Below the pieces are notes generated by a model. It saw only the letters and a program-made list of their open reading frames with translations, was not told where the DNA came from and made no database searches. The translations under genes were made by a program, and so were the position numbers. A DNA stretch of 64,000 nucleotides from Cryphonectria parasitica EP155 (taxonomy: Eukaryota; Ascomycota; Sordariomycetes; Diaporthales; Cryphonectriaceae): contig NW_024468910.1 in assembly GCF_011745365.1 (NCBI RefSeq), positions 3,562,068 through 3,626,067 on the forward strand, given 5' to 3'. Of the stretch, positions 1 to 10,154 are shown piece after piece (position 1 is the first letter of the stretch; each line of letters begins with the position of its first letter).

Positions 1-261
1 TACACCTCCCTGATTGACGACGACGCCTCCAATGACGTCGAGAACATCGGCAGCTCGCTCAACAGCAAGGCCAAGGGCGCAAAGCCCCCACTGCGCTCTA
101 CATCCGCTGGTGGCGTTCTCACCAAGGTCCGGGGCAGCAGTCGCGGTCCCGACGGTAAGGGGCCGTCCGGTGTCCGCAAGACCAGCGGGCGTGTCGGCAG
201 CATGACCAGCCCCACAGCAGCCGCAGCAAACACAGCACGGAAGATCTCAGGTGCGATATGA
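1..261 (+). CDS. 3' end of an unidentified protein gene (partial at window edge)
   Basis: The window opens inside a reading frame that is open from base 1 to a TGA at 259-261. It encodes 86 residues rich in Ser, Gly, Lys, Arg and Ala, the kind of low-complexity basic tail seen at the end of many fungal cytoskeletal or nuclear proteins. I do not recognise the family. A second reading is possible: a donor-like GTAAGG at 155 spliced to a CAG ending at 209 (55 nt) moves the message into the next frame. That frame stays open to a TGA at 365-367 and reads like real protein (RYEIEATPDSES, then MFPGIVRPESS). No clear branch site was seen in that candidate intron, so the shorter end is listed and the longer one remains open. 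The N-terminal bulk lies left of the window. Confidence 0.5.
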   Translation, partial: YTSLIDDDASNDVENIGSSLNSKAKGAKPPLRSTSAGGVLTKVRGSSRGPDGKGPSGVRKTSGRVGSMTSPTAAAANTARKISGAI

Positions 262-1734
262 AATCGAAGCCACGCCCGACAGCGAGTCCCTCCATACAAT
301 GTTCCCGGGCATCGTGCGGCCCGAGAGCAGTGCGATGAGGACGAGCTTACATCTGGATGATTCATGATCGTTACGAAACCCCCCCCCCCTTTTTTTTTTT
401 CTTCACATGCTGTTCTTCTTGCATACCCGCGACGGCGTTCATCAAGGGATATATCGAATAGGTGGAAATATCTACCGGGAAGCGGAGTTGGGAAGCAGGC
501 TATGCTAGTCGCGACGGCGTTTGGTGTCGTCGGTGATCTAGAAGCAGTGCTTCATTGCTTTCGGAATTTGAATTGGGGTTTTGAGAGTATAAACTCTCTT
601 GGTTGGCTTTCTATATTGTATGTGTCATCAGTAGTCTCACACGAATGATGATGGACTGGTAGAGGAAAGGGAGACGGATAGGAAACAGGAGACATCAACA
701 GCCTCAAGGGAATAAACGATAACAACAAGCTGTGGTTGAGCAATTCGACTGGGGAGAGGCGGAAACAAGCAAGCAGACAAGCATTGATTATCGTCTCATT
801 CTTCACACATGGGCCCGCTTCTGGAGCCATAGGGTAGCCGGTGGGATTGGTCCTTCTGGCCTTGTTCTCTTGCATTTATTGTCAGGAAATACATTTGCAT
901 GTTTGCATCTTCATGACATTGGGACTGGTTCCGCCTCATTGCCCTGGTGATTTGTTTCCTCTGGGTAAAGATCTTTTGGCTCTGAGTTTCTCTCTACAAA
1001 GGAATTTAACTTCCAGACACACTCAACCCCCACACACGTCCTGTCCCTATCCACCATTTTTGTCTATACGTGCGTACTTGTGCAGTACATTGTACATTGT
1101 AAACCTTTTCCAATTAGGATCGGTTGGGCCTGGCTTTTTATTCTATGAGTATGTGAATGGCGGGAAAAGACGTTTTGGGGGGGGGGGGGGGCTGAGACGG
1201 TAGTTGCTGAAGAGTCGGAATGGGAAGATATTGGAGAAGGGGTGGGGGGCACATAGGAAGACAGCAGAAGGACAACCGATCATCATCTTTTCACCACGGC
1301 AAGGCGAGGCGAGGCGAGATGCTGCTCACTTAGGTACTTGTTTTTTTCTACATTGGTGGTGTAGTACATATGTAGCATAACGCTGCCTCGTATGTGTTAA
1401 GATATAATAATAAAAATAGTATAAGAATATTGAGCCTATCCAGACCCATGCTGGGAATCAAGTACTTGGGCGGTGAGGCTCAACTCGCCGGCCATTTACC
1501 TGCAGAGCGAGCATAGAACGACGAGCGAGACAGGAAATCGTTGGCAAGGGACTCGTCCCACGGCAAGGCGCCAAACCAAACGGACTCGTCCGTCTGGATA
1601 GACCAGGGCTTTGGGGTATCGAGATGTTCCACATTTAGTAAAAGACACAGTGAGAAGCCCCATGCAGACCTCAAGGGCTTACATCCAGTTGAACGGAACG
1701 GTGAAGTGGATGGTGTAGATCAGCTCACTCACCT

Positions 1735-1736
<2 letters not shown>

Positions 1737-1768
<32 letters not shown>

Positions 1769-1801
1769 CAAGTCCCGAAAGATGATGCCCCCCCCCCCCC
1801 C
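1737..1801. repeat. (AC)15 microsatellite followed by a C14 homopolymer
   Basis: A perfect AC dinucleotide repeat covers 1737-1766. After a short unique spacer, an uninterrupted run of 14 C covers 1788-1801. Confidence 0.9.
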
Positions 1802-4800
1802 AAGCAGTCAGACATTCGACTAAATCGCACAAATACTACCCAAGAGATTACCTACCCGGTTTTTCTTGGTCCTTTTTTGGTTGTTGTAGGGCTGAGACAT
1901 TCTGCCGCAGCCAGCACACATGCAACGAATAATTTGACGAAGGAAGCGTTCGTTCTGCCAAATCGACTTGCAGAAATACGGCCATGAAGAAACGATGGCT
2001 CCGAGTGGCGGGAAGACGGCGGTCTTGCCGGACGAATTCAGACACCGAGGCTGAAAAGCCTTGCATGCGATAGGACGCTCATCCGTTGGTCTAATGAGTG
2101 CTCCGAGGTTTAATGAAGACCTCGACGATGAGTCGGGTCGGGATCTGCCGGTGTGAGGCACAGCACCAAAACTCCGGCTTCAGACCTTTGTGTTCCAGAA
2201 AGGATGGCCTAACGGTCCATGTAGACTTCAGGAGTAGTCTGTCTCGATTATTGGCCAAGACCTCTGGCCCCCAAAGTCCAGTCTCCCCCTTGGAGTTCTC
2301 AGAAATGGATGCATCCATGACCTGCCTGGCTGCCGGGCTGCCTAGTGGCCGCATATCCGCTCGGGCGGCCAAGTCCGGGAGCCACCCATCACATGCAGAC
2401 GTGTTAACAAGGGGCCACCTCTGCCATGGAGTGATTGCCAGTTGATGGTGCAGAGAGTCGCGTAAAGAGATGATTATGAGGCATTATCGGTTTCCTGAGG
2501 AGGCAAGAAAGCCGACTGGGCCTTGGCGCAGGTTGTGGACTATGAGAGTAGGCGTCCTGGTTGTGGTAATACCGACCGGGTATGATATTTATGACGATGA
2601 ATCTAACAGTCCGTCAAGACGCCCCAGAACAACCTTCAGATTTGCATCAACACGAACATCGAGTGAGAGAGGGAAAAAGGGCGAGAGAACGCGAGCTCGA
2701 CGGCCTTTGAAGAGATCACCTCATTTGCTGACGTTGAGGCGAACTCTCGCGAAAGCACCCTCTTCGGGGGTTTTCAAGAACGAGGCTGGCAGACTTGAGA
2801 GGAGACCCAGACCTGGGTCTTGGACTGTGGAAGGAAACAAACCATTCTGGCGGGACGACGAAGCACCCGGAGTCCGATGCTTGCAATGCCCCATTAAGTC
2901 CCCAGAATCAAACCGAGCGAGAGACGACCAAGACGGAAGGAATCAAGTTGTGGGTTGGTCACTGTGTGTGGCCGCATGGTCTGCCTGGCCGAATAGGAAG
3001 AGGGGGGGAAGTCTGTGGGTGTGAGGCAAATGAGGCCATGAGCTGAAGCTGAATGGGCAGCTTACGACCCATGAAATAACTTGCGTTTGTGAGGATCCAA
3101 TCCAACAATGTGACGAGGGACAGGGGGAAATGGTATGGGGCCTGGAGGCATCTGTCTCTCATGCTGATCATGAAGATGATGAGAATGTTACCCAAGACTT
3201 GAAAGGGAGAAAGGGGAAGGGTTTCAAAAGAATGAAAAGATGATCAAGCTGAGACTCATCAGGCATGGTTGCACAGATTGAATTCTCACCTCATCCTTTT
3301 CGAAATATATAGATTTGCGACAGGACGCTGTAAGACTCGAAAATAGGCCCGCGGTGACGAGTTAGGTCCAACAGAAAGAGAGAGAAAACAAGGGAAGAAA
3401 GGAAAGAAACAGAAGATGAAGAAGAAAAAGAAAGGAAAAAAGGGAAACTGTAAAAACGGCTCGTAAAACAAAAACAGAATAGGCAGAACGATTACAGTAG
3501 ATGCATTTCATGGGAAGGCCTGTGGCGCAGGGGGGGAGACCTGGCAACTGGCCAATCAGCAACCCTGCTGGGAGTGGCTTATGCCCAAGAGAGGTTCTGG
3601 TTTTCTCTATCGCCCCCCCCCCAGGTTCCTTCCTATGATGTCCTCAACGTAGACGTCATCACCCAGTCTGACTGTTTTTTTGCGTGTTTGTTTTCGGACC
3701 CCCACTTCCCAAACTTCAGTCAGTCACACGCTCTCTTGTGAGATGTTATACCTGCCAACTCGAATTCCATGTCTAGCTGCTATGGCAGTAGTATCACAGG
3801 ACCAAATTCGGGCCCAACATGGTGGTCATGGTCATCTTCGTATGCCTCTAGAGTTGCTCACAGCACAGGTGAGCCCTCAGCTGGTCGATGAGCCACATTC
3901 AGGACGGGACAACCAACAAAACATCCCAGAGAGATCGCCATGCTGACTTCAGAGCGGTCTGTCCCGCGATACGCCATCTCTGTTTCACTGCCGCTTCCTT
4001 CTCTTCGGTTCAATCCCGTGGCTGGCACGAGGCTCCTTGCCCTTGGTTTGCAAGAATAGCAACAACCATTTCCACGGACCACGAGGCTGTCGACCAACTG
4101 ACGTTCAGTAGGGCTGACAGGGGAGCCATATTCCTCCATATGGCCACCAATTCAGGACGGCGCTGCGCCGCCCCGCTCGTTGCTGGCTGCTGGATGCCTC
4201 CATTGCCCACCATTCCCCGAGAAAACACTGCTCTGGAAAGCGTCATGTTGGACGGTGTCAGACCCTGCCGCCTATGTTCTCTCCCCCCAAGTGGCTGACA
4301 GGTCTGGTCGTCACTCAAGGGTCCAAGTATCCTATCTCTGCTACCCTCTATGTATGGTGTGGGTGGTTTTGTTTAGTTGCTCCTCCTCGCAACAACGCTG
4401 GGTACCAGCACAGCACCAACCGCTGGCCAAGTGCCCAGTAGACTCTCTTTCACCTGCCATCTCTTATCAAGCGCGAGATTCATCTTCATCTCCCAGACAG
4501 TCTCTGTCATTTCGAAGCAAAAACCGAACTTCCAATGACGAGCCCTGATCTGGCCCCCGTCCGCAAGTCGCAGGACGTCAACCCTGGCTAGTGACAGAGC
4601 CGCAACGGTCAAAGAATGCGCCCCCTCCCCTTTTTCGTCTCTCTTTATTTCCCCTCCAAGGGAGGTGGTGTGCTTTCTGAGAAAGAAAAGATGGAGACTC
4701 CAGGCTGCTTGTGCAGGAGCAATAAGCTGGCGGAAGGAGTGGAAGAAAAATCCCCAGGACACAATATCAGCCTCAGACCCACCTCGGGCCCCCGATCCTG

Positions 4801-4939
4801 ACCTCACTTTTACCCACACGTTCTCTCCCCACCCTCCAACACATTCCTTTGCGTTCAAGCCACCCATCGCAGGCTAGCATAGGGGTGGTCTTGGTTGAGG
4901 TCATCGGAGGAAAGGGGAGGGGGGTTGTTGGTTGGCCAG

Positions 4940-4946
4940 TATAAAA
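4940..4946 (+). promoter_or_regulatory. TATA-box candidate of the SWIM-domain gene
   Basis: TATAAAA lies 128 bases before the ATG at 5074, on the same strand, after a G-rich stretch. The position suits a fungal TATA element with a leader of roughly 100 nt. No transcript data support it. Confidence 0.45.
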
Positions 4947-5073
4947 ACTTGTTGCTACCTAATGTTCACACTTGCGTGGTACACAGGCAGCCTTCTTCAA
5001 TAGGGACCATCTGACCGCCTTATCTACTATAGTACAGCAGTCCTGTCTCCTCCGCTGACCCCGAGTCATACTG

Positions 5074-6768
5074 ATGTCTTCCTCTATCGTTCCTACATCC
5101 CAACTTAGTCGGCTTTCTCTCGAGAGCATGGGTCCCGTCACACGTTCCGCCAGCCAGCGTGAGAGGCCTCACTGCGATGAGGTCCCCAAGAGACATGTTA
5201 CTGAGTCAACAGACCCCTTCGGTAATGATGAGGCCAGCGATATCTCGATGGAGGAGGATGAGGATGAGGATGAGGATGAGGACAGCAGCACTACCGTCTT
5301 CTCACCGGCGACCAAGATCAACTACGATATCTCAAACCTCGATCCTGACACCCAGTCCGAAGTCAGACAGCTCTTTCGCGAGACGCCAGCCTCCGAACCT
5401 CCCTCTCTGGTACTACAATGGTGCCAGCTGAATCAGGAGCAGGGGAATAAGGACAGCCAGTTCTATGCCTTTCAGCTTCACGAGATGGTACCTCGATCCA
5501 TCCGGATTGGGTCGCCTGGTAGCAAGTACAGCAGTCCGAGGTGTAATTGTATGCAGGATAGCGACAAGCCGTGTCGACACCTGATCTATCTCCTGGATCA
5601 GATCAACGCGATCAGCTCAGACCAAATCAAAGACATGCAGGTGCAGCAGCTCGGACCCTCAGGGGCCTCGACGGGCATGGGACAACCGTTCGAAAGGATC
5701 TCCAACTTCCACCTCGATCTGCTCTCCAGCAGCCTACACTGCGACGTGGGCTCCCCTGACTCCAAGACCGAGGCCAACCCAGTACGTCTGGAAGAAACAC
5801 GCGAGATCCTAGCAACAGTAGCAAAATCAGACGCAGACGACTTGGCAATCAAACACTACCGCAACGACGTCTTCGAGAAAGGCGGTTCGAATCTTCGGGA
5901 TCACGATATCATCACATACGATGACCTTACAAAGACCGTCGCCAAGATGCTTGTCACCAACAACGATTTCTTTGCATACTTCCTCAAACTCCTCCCATCG
6001 TCCTCGAAAGCCCGTGATCCGTTCCGTAAAATCCAGCAGCACATTGATCGTGTGCTCGGTGCCTTGGATGCCTACTCACAGCAGCCACTGTCCTACGGCA
6101 AGGAAGCCACAACAGACTCTGCTGAGGGCCCTCGAGATGTCTCGTGGGCAACAGCACACGTCTTAGGGGCAGTCTCGAGGATCAAAGGTCTTCTACAGAA
6201 TCGGGATGACGCTCCTTCACCTTCGGAGCGGGCCAGCGCGGCACGAACACTGGTCCAAATACTACACACTATCGTGTTTGACTGGAACCGTGATCTTCCT
6301 CTGTCAACTCTGGCCCCTGGCGTTCCCGCCGGAAACCCCAGTACCACTATTACCACCACCACCACCACCACCACCACCACCTCTCCTACTCCCTCCCCAC
6401 AGTCTGCGAACCCGGCACAGAACAATCTCTATTGGCGTCTCATAGGCTCACAATCCAGTGCTGCATCTTCTGCCTTCGTCCTTGACACACTTTCTCAGCT
6501 CCCCGAGCAGAACCAATGGATCGAGACGCTGGAAGACATCGAGGCGCAGCTGTCCACGTGTGGACCGCCAGCCGGATATATGAGACGACTGCGAGATCTT
6601 ATCGCTCTGATGAGGAGTAGCCGCCCGGCTGCCACGCCTACACGGTCAGGATTTGTAAAGCAAGGGGCCTCTCGGGCAGATGCGACTCGTGGGGGAAGCT
6701 CGGTGGGTAGCAAGCGGAGCAGTGGGGATGGTAGTGGACGCCAGGGAGGAGCGAAGAGGGCAAGATGA
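5074..6768 (+). CDS. SWIM-type zinc-finger protein, single exon (564 aa)
   Basis: Residues 157-169 carry a SWIM zinc-finger signature, C157-N-C159 followed by PC167-R-H169. SWIM modules bind zinc and mediate DNA or protein contacts; the role of this fungal protein is unknown to me. The N-terminus is Ser-rich and ends in an acidic Glu/Asp run (about 60-70). The stretch before the finger (about 80-155) is compact and probably folded with it. A largely helical middle follows (about 235-405), then a Thr run encoded by an ACC repeat (about 426-436), another helical part (450-515), and a Ser/Gly/Arg tail ending in a basic KRAR. The basic tail and acidic tract suggest a nuclear protein, which is inference. 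No intron is needed. The first ATG is chosen because a TATAAAA lies 128 bases upstream. Confidence 0.85.
   Translation: MSSSIVPTSQLSRLSLESMGPVTRSASQRERPHCDEVPKRHVTESTDPFGNDEASDISMEEDEDEDEDEDSSTTVFSPATKINYDISNLDPDTQSEVRQLFRETPASEPPSLVLQWCQLNQEQGNKDSQFYAFQLHEMVPRSIRIGSPGSKYSSPRCNCMQDSDKPCRHLIYLLDQINAISSDQIKDMQVQQLGPSGASTGMGQPFERISNFHLDLLSSSLHCDVGSPDSKTEANPVRLEETREILATVAKSDADDLAIKHYRNDVFEKGGSNLRDHDIITYDDLTKTVAKMLVTNNDFFAYFLKLLPSSSKARDPFRKIQQHIDRVLGALDAYSQQPLSYGKEATTDSAEGPRDVSWATAHVLGAVSRIKGLLQNRDDAPSPSERASAARTLVQILHTIVFDWNRDLPLSTLAPGVPAGNPSTTITTTTTTTTTTSPTPSPQSANPAQNNLYWRLIGSQSSAASSAFVLDTLSQLPEQNQWIETLEDIEAQLSTCGPPAGYMRRLRDLIALMRSSRPAATPTRSGFVKQGASRADATRGGSSVGSKRSSGDGSGRQGGAKRAR
6352..6381 (+). 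repeat. (ACC)n trinucleotide repeat inside the SWIM gene
   Basis: Ten ACC units in frame encode most of the Thr run at about residues 426-436 of the SWIM protein. The repeat lies between the helical middle and the C-terminal part, so length change would alter only a linker. Confidence 0.85.
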
Positions 6769-8333
6769 TCGCAGAACTCCCTTCTCCAGAAAGCCTGCCG
6801 AATATTAGCAAGATCATTACACGAACGATGACACGCACACACACACACATACACACAAGGAACACGCAGGATTGTTAAAAGCATAGACGTCGTCACAATA
6901 AGAGATGTGAGGAAGCGTTTGGCTGGGATCTTAGATATGGTAACCTTTTCTCCTCTGCCCGTCCTTTTTCTTCCTTTTGCTTCTATGTTTCTTGTCTCGA
7001 AATCACTTTCCTTCAAAGGTACTTACTAAGTACATGAGTCCCGCTTCAACTACTGTGCTGCCTGGCTCTGCGTGACCAGACATGCCAACTCAGACACCCA
7101 TACCCACCTCTGCTGGGCCTCGATGACATGCAGCCAGGATTTTAGGGCTGTGGTGTCTGCTTTTCTCCATTCTTTGTATCTAAATACTTTCGATATCTCT
7201 TGGGGGTTCTAGGGCATACTCCTCATCCAGATAGCTCATAGAGTATCAACAATATTGCTCAGTTCTAGGGTCAAAGGAGAGCATACTATGGTACAGTATG
7301 TACTCAGCATCAAGCGCCTATCGAGCACATTTTTGCCACCAAAATTTCCGATGGCACATGTTTGTGTTCCCAGGCCGCCCCCTCATCCATCTGACTTAGT
7401 GCTTCTCTACGGTCCTTTAGTCCCAGGGCAGTTCTCTCAACTGTTACTGCTCCAGGGCCATCTAATAAAATTGTTGCCCTAGTCTTTTTCTTTCAAGGTA
7501 GTCAGTCACTCACCCAATACGCACCCGAAAGCTGACAAGCTTGGCGCACATGGCTAAGGTGTTCCCATATTTCACCTCTGACCATTGTCAGTTTCGGGAT
7601 GAGAATGCTTGCAAAAGAAAGATAGAAAGATGTGAGGTAGGATATACTGCTCGCAGAATAGGGTTTGTTGAATAGACCTGACTTCACGATGGATGCTAAA
7701 GGGGAAGAAACCAAGCTTGAATCATCGCAATGAATGCTTCACTAATTAGTAAGTAGGTAATGAGAGGTATTCCCTATGCACCGGCCAGATGCTCCGAAGA
7801 CACGGCCGACTGTGGCTTGGGATCCTCAGGGCCTAGTATTATAATATAGGGTACTATATATGTTTTCTGCCAATACAATAGCAATCCCTCGCTGTTATGC
7901 CATGTCTCTGCTCGGGAGTCTGGCCCATTGCTTTGCTTACCGTTGTGAACAAGAAGACATAGTCATGGAACACATCAGATAAAAGATGAGGACGTGGGGA
8001 TGAATGCCCTGTACTTTTGTTTATGCTTTATGTCCAGCTAGCCAGCCGGCTAGGTGACTAGCTGTCTACATCGTACTAGAAAGAGAAACGCTGCTAATTG
8101 CAAGTAATGGAAATTATGAAAGCTAAAAGGAGTGACTACTCCCAGCTGACTGGAAATGATGATCTATATAGACAGATAGATAGGACTCGCCCAGAAATCA
8201 TACACAGTTTATAAGCACAAGCCACTTTTCCTTTCCTGCTTGTATATTACGCTCCCAAACCATTCTACCATGCGCCAGCCTCTCGGCCTCTTCATAGAAA
8301 GCCCGAATTTGTCTCAAACCGACCATGCCAAGT
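6769..8333. other. 1.6 kb between convergent genes, no gene recognised
   Basis: The SWIM gene ends at 6768 and the kinase-like gene, on the opposite strand, ends at 8334, so this is shared 3' flank. It contains a short (CA)n at about 6834-6856, AT-rich parts near 7840-7870 and 8150-8190, and repeated AAGTA-type motifs near 7020 and 7745. No coding frame has support. Confidence 0.5.
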
Positions 8334-10154
8334 CTATAGCACCTTTCTCTGGAACGTACTCAGCGCCGAGGCAATCTCTTGAAGTATCGGCCGGCCGAAG
8401 GCGTTCTCCTCCCACCTGCCCTCCTTTATCATTTTCTCCCTCTCCAGCACAAACTCTTCCGCCCAGCCCACCTCCTTCACCCAGAAGTCCCTAGCCGTAG
8501 CACGTATCTTGGCTTCAGCGCCATCTTTCCTCTCAGAGTCGTCCCTGAGCACGACCTTGCTCCTCTTACGAATGATATGGTCGCTCAACTGACCCCTATG
8601 GCCCCTTGTGCACTGTATGATGAGGCTGCGCAGCTCAGGCGGCGTGCGTCTAAACTCGGGGAACTCGAAGTCGGGCTCGTTCTGGTAGGACTGCCAGACA
8701 GCCGCCTTTTGCGGCGCGGACATGCCCTCGAAGATGCACCACAGTAGCCGGCCCAGCATATAGACCTCTGCGTACTCTTGTTCCCGCCGTGTGAGGCATA
8801 ACCAGGGGATGTTGTAACCCTCTGGCGGGTTGTCGTAGTCCGTGGTGCCGATGGTCAATCTCCTCCATTCGGGAAGGAGGCGGTCGAGGATCTCGACGAA
8901 GCGCTTGCGGGGAGGCCAGGACCCGTCGAACCCGAGGTCGTCATCCGATCGCTCTTCTTCGTCGAGGGCGAGGATTCGTATGTACTCGATCGCGTTGATT
9001 TCTGGAGGCCCGAACTCGACCCACACACCTCTCTGCTCGAAATCCAGGAGAATTGGACGCTTTTCGCCTGCGGGGAAGATGATCTGGTCGAGACGGAGGT
9101 CTGGGTAGTATGTGTTGCCTTGAAAGTGGATGTGCAGTATAGCTGAGCAGATGTCTTGGGCCCAGCGAACCTGGTCTCTCAGCTGAAGCTGGTGATTAAT
9201 TCGGAGCAACGGAAGCTCATCTCGAAGGCCGCCACCTGGATAAAATGGCAACAAGAAGCCCACGACGATCTCCCTGTTCGGATTCAACTTATGCTTCTTG
9301 ACTACTAGCCTTGCCGGTCTGGCGACAATGCTTGGGTGTGATGGTATGCTCAAAAGATTCCGGAGCTCATGATACATGTACTTGACGGTATTCATTAGAG
9401 CCTTGAGCACCCATTGCCCCTCTTGAACGCCCTCACGATGGCCGGTGCATTCTTGGTCTTTCTTGTATCGAACAACGCACACACTGTCGTGTAACTGCCG
9501 AACGAATGCCAGGTCGAGGATATCGAGTGTCGGAGGCAGCTGTTCAACTTTCATGTTCCACATTTCTGCTAGCTCTGATGCCGTGCAATGGCGAAGCTCG
9601 AACGCGTCGTTGCCTATAACGCGAATGTCGACGTCTCGTACGTTGAGAGGGAGGTCACGGAAAACAATTCGAGCGCCGAAAGGAGAGTTGTAATAGACAT
9701 CACGGACATTATCGAGCCCGTATCGTGTGGACCATATTTGCAACGCCCTGAGGATGTAAGAGCAAACACCCTGTTGTTGAATTCTGGCGCGGTCGCGTGT
9801 GTGGAAGACGGTGTCCAGATCGAGCAGCTTGCGGATCAAGGGCGACTCTGCAGCGACCTCGTCTATACAGACATCGCAGCGTATAGGTGGAATCGCCCCA
9901 AGGAATAAAGGGACTGCATAGAACTGCATGCCCAAGGCAGTGCATCCGTCGATCATCCATAGTGGTGATCCGGGAGGGTCTAGGCTGTCGATTCGATTCT
10001 TTGGATTCAACTGCGAAACCTCCCACGAAGACTCGGCAGTCTGGGTTGTGTCCTGGGCCTGGACACGAACCGGATGGTCGTGGTCGTGGTCGATAGGACG
10101 AAGAATTGCTGTTGGGTGTATAACGTCGCGTATCGTGCGTTCGCTCAGGTCCAT
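8334..10154 (-). CDS. Protein-kinase-like protein with altered catalytic loop (606 aa)
   Basis: The C-terminal half shows a kinase fold. The lysine motif WVLK gives K251, an alpha-C glutamate candidate is E263 in YHELRN, the catalytic loop is YPDLRLDQ (D352), and the metal-binding motif is DFE (D371) in LLDFEQRG. A GPPE at 382-385 sits where kinases carry APE, and EVYMLGRLLWCIFEG at about 463-477 matches the alpha-F helix. Lys, Glu and both Asp residues are kept, but HRD has become YPD, the loop Asn has become Gln, and DFG has become DFE. The protein may therefore be a weak kinase or a pseudokinase. The first 240 residues resemble nothing I know. DFEQRG-type motifs are, as I recall, shared by a fungus-specific kinase-like family. 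The single exon ends in TAG. The ATG at 10154 is the first in frame. Confidence 0.75.
   Translation of the reverse strand: MDLSERTIRDVIHPTAILRPIDHDHDHPVRVQAQDTTQTAESSWEVSQLNPKNRIDSLDPPGSPLWMIDGCTALGMQFYAVPLFLGAIPPIRCDVCIDEVAAESPLIRKLLDLDTVFHTRDRARIQQQGVCSYILRALQIWSTRYGLDNVRDVYYNSPFGARIVFRDLPLNVRDVDIRVIGNDAFELRHCTASELAEMWNMKVEQLPPTLDILDLAFVRQLHDSVCVVRYKKDQECTGHREGVQEGQWVLKALMNTVKYMYHELRNLLSIPSHPSIVARPARLVVKKHKLNPNREIVVGFLLPFYPGGGLRDELPLLRINHQLQLRDQVRWAQDICSAILHIHFQGNTYYPDLRLDQIIFPAGEKRPILLDFEQRGVWVEFGPPEINAIEYIRILALDEEERSDDDLGFDGSWPPRKRFVEILDRLLPEWRRLTIGTTDYDNPPEGYNIPWLCLTRREQEYAEVYMLGRLLWCIFEGMSAPQKAAVWQSYQNEPDFEFPEFRRTPPELRSLIIQCTRGHRGQLSDHIIRKRSKVVLRDDSERKDGAEAKIRATARDFWVKEVGWAEEFVLEREKMIKEGRWEENAFGRPILQEIASALSTFQRKVL

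Larger units (their letters stand above)
368..5073. other. 4.7 kb intergenic stretch, no gene recognised
   Basis: Only short overlapping frames without family features occur here. The longest, 2470-3024 on the + strand, is Arg-rich and looks accidental. The stretch contains C and T runs near 380-400, a 15-base G run (1177-1191), an (AC)15 microsatellite (1737-1766), a 14-base C run (1788-1801), an A/G-rich stretch (3370-3450) and C runs near 3610. The last part is presumably the promoter and leader of the SWIM gene. Confidence 0.5.

Noticed and set aside
2470..3024. 184-codon Arg-rich frame on the + strand
   Set aside because: Composition is that of random purine-rich DNA and no promoter or family feature supports it.
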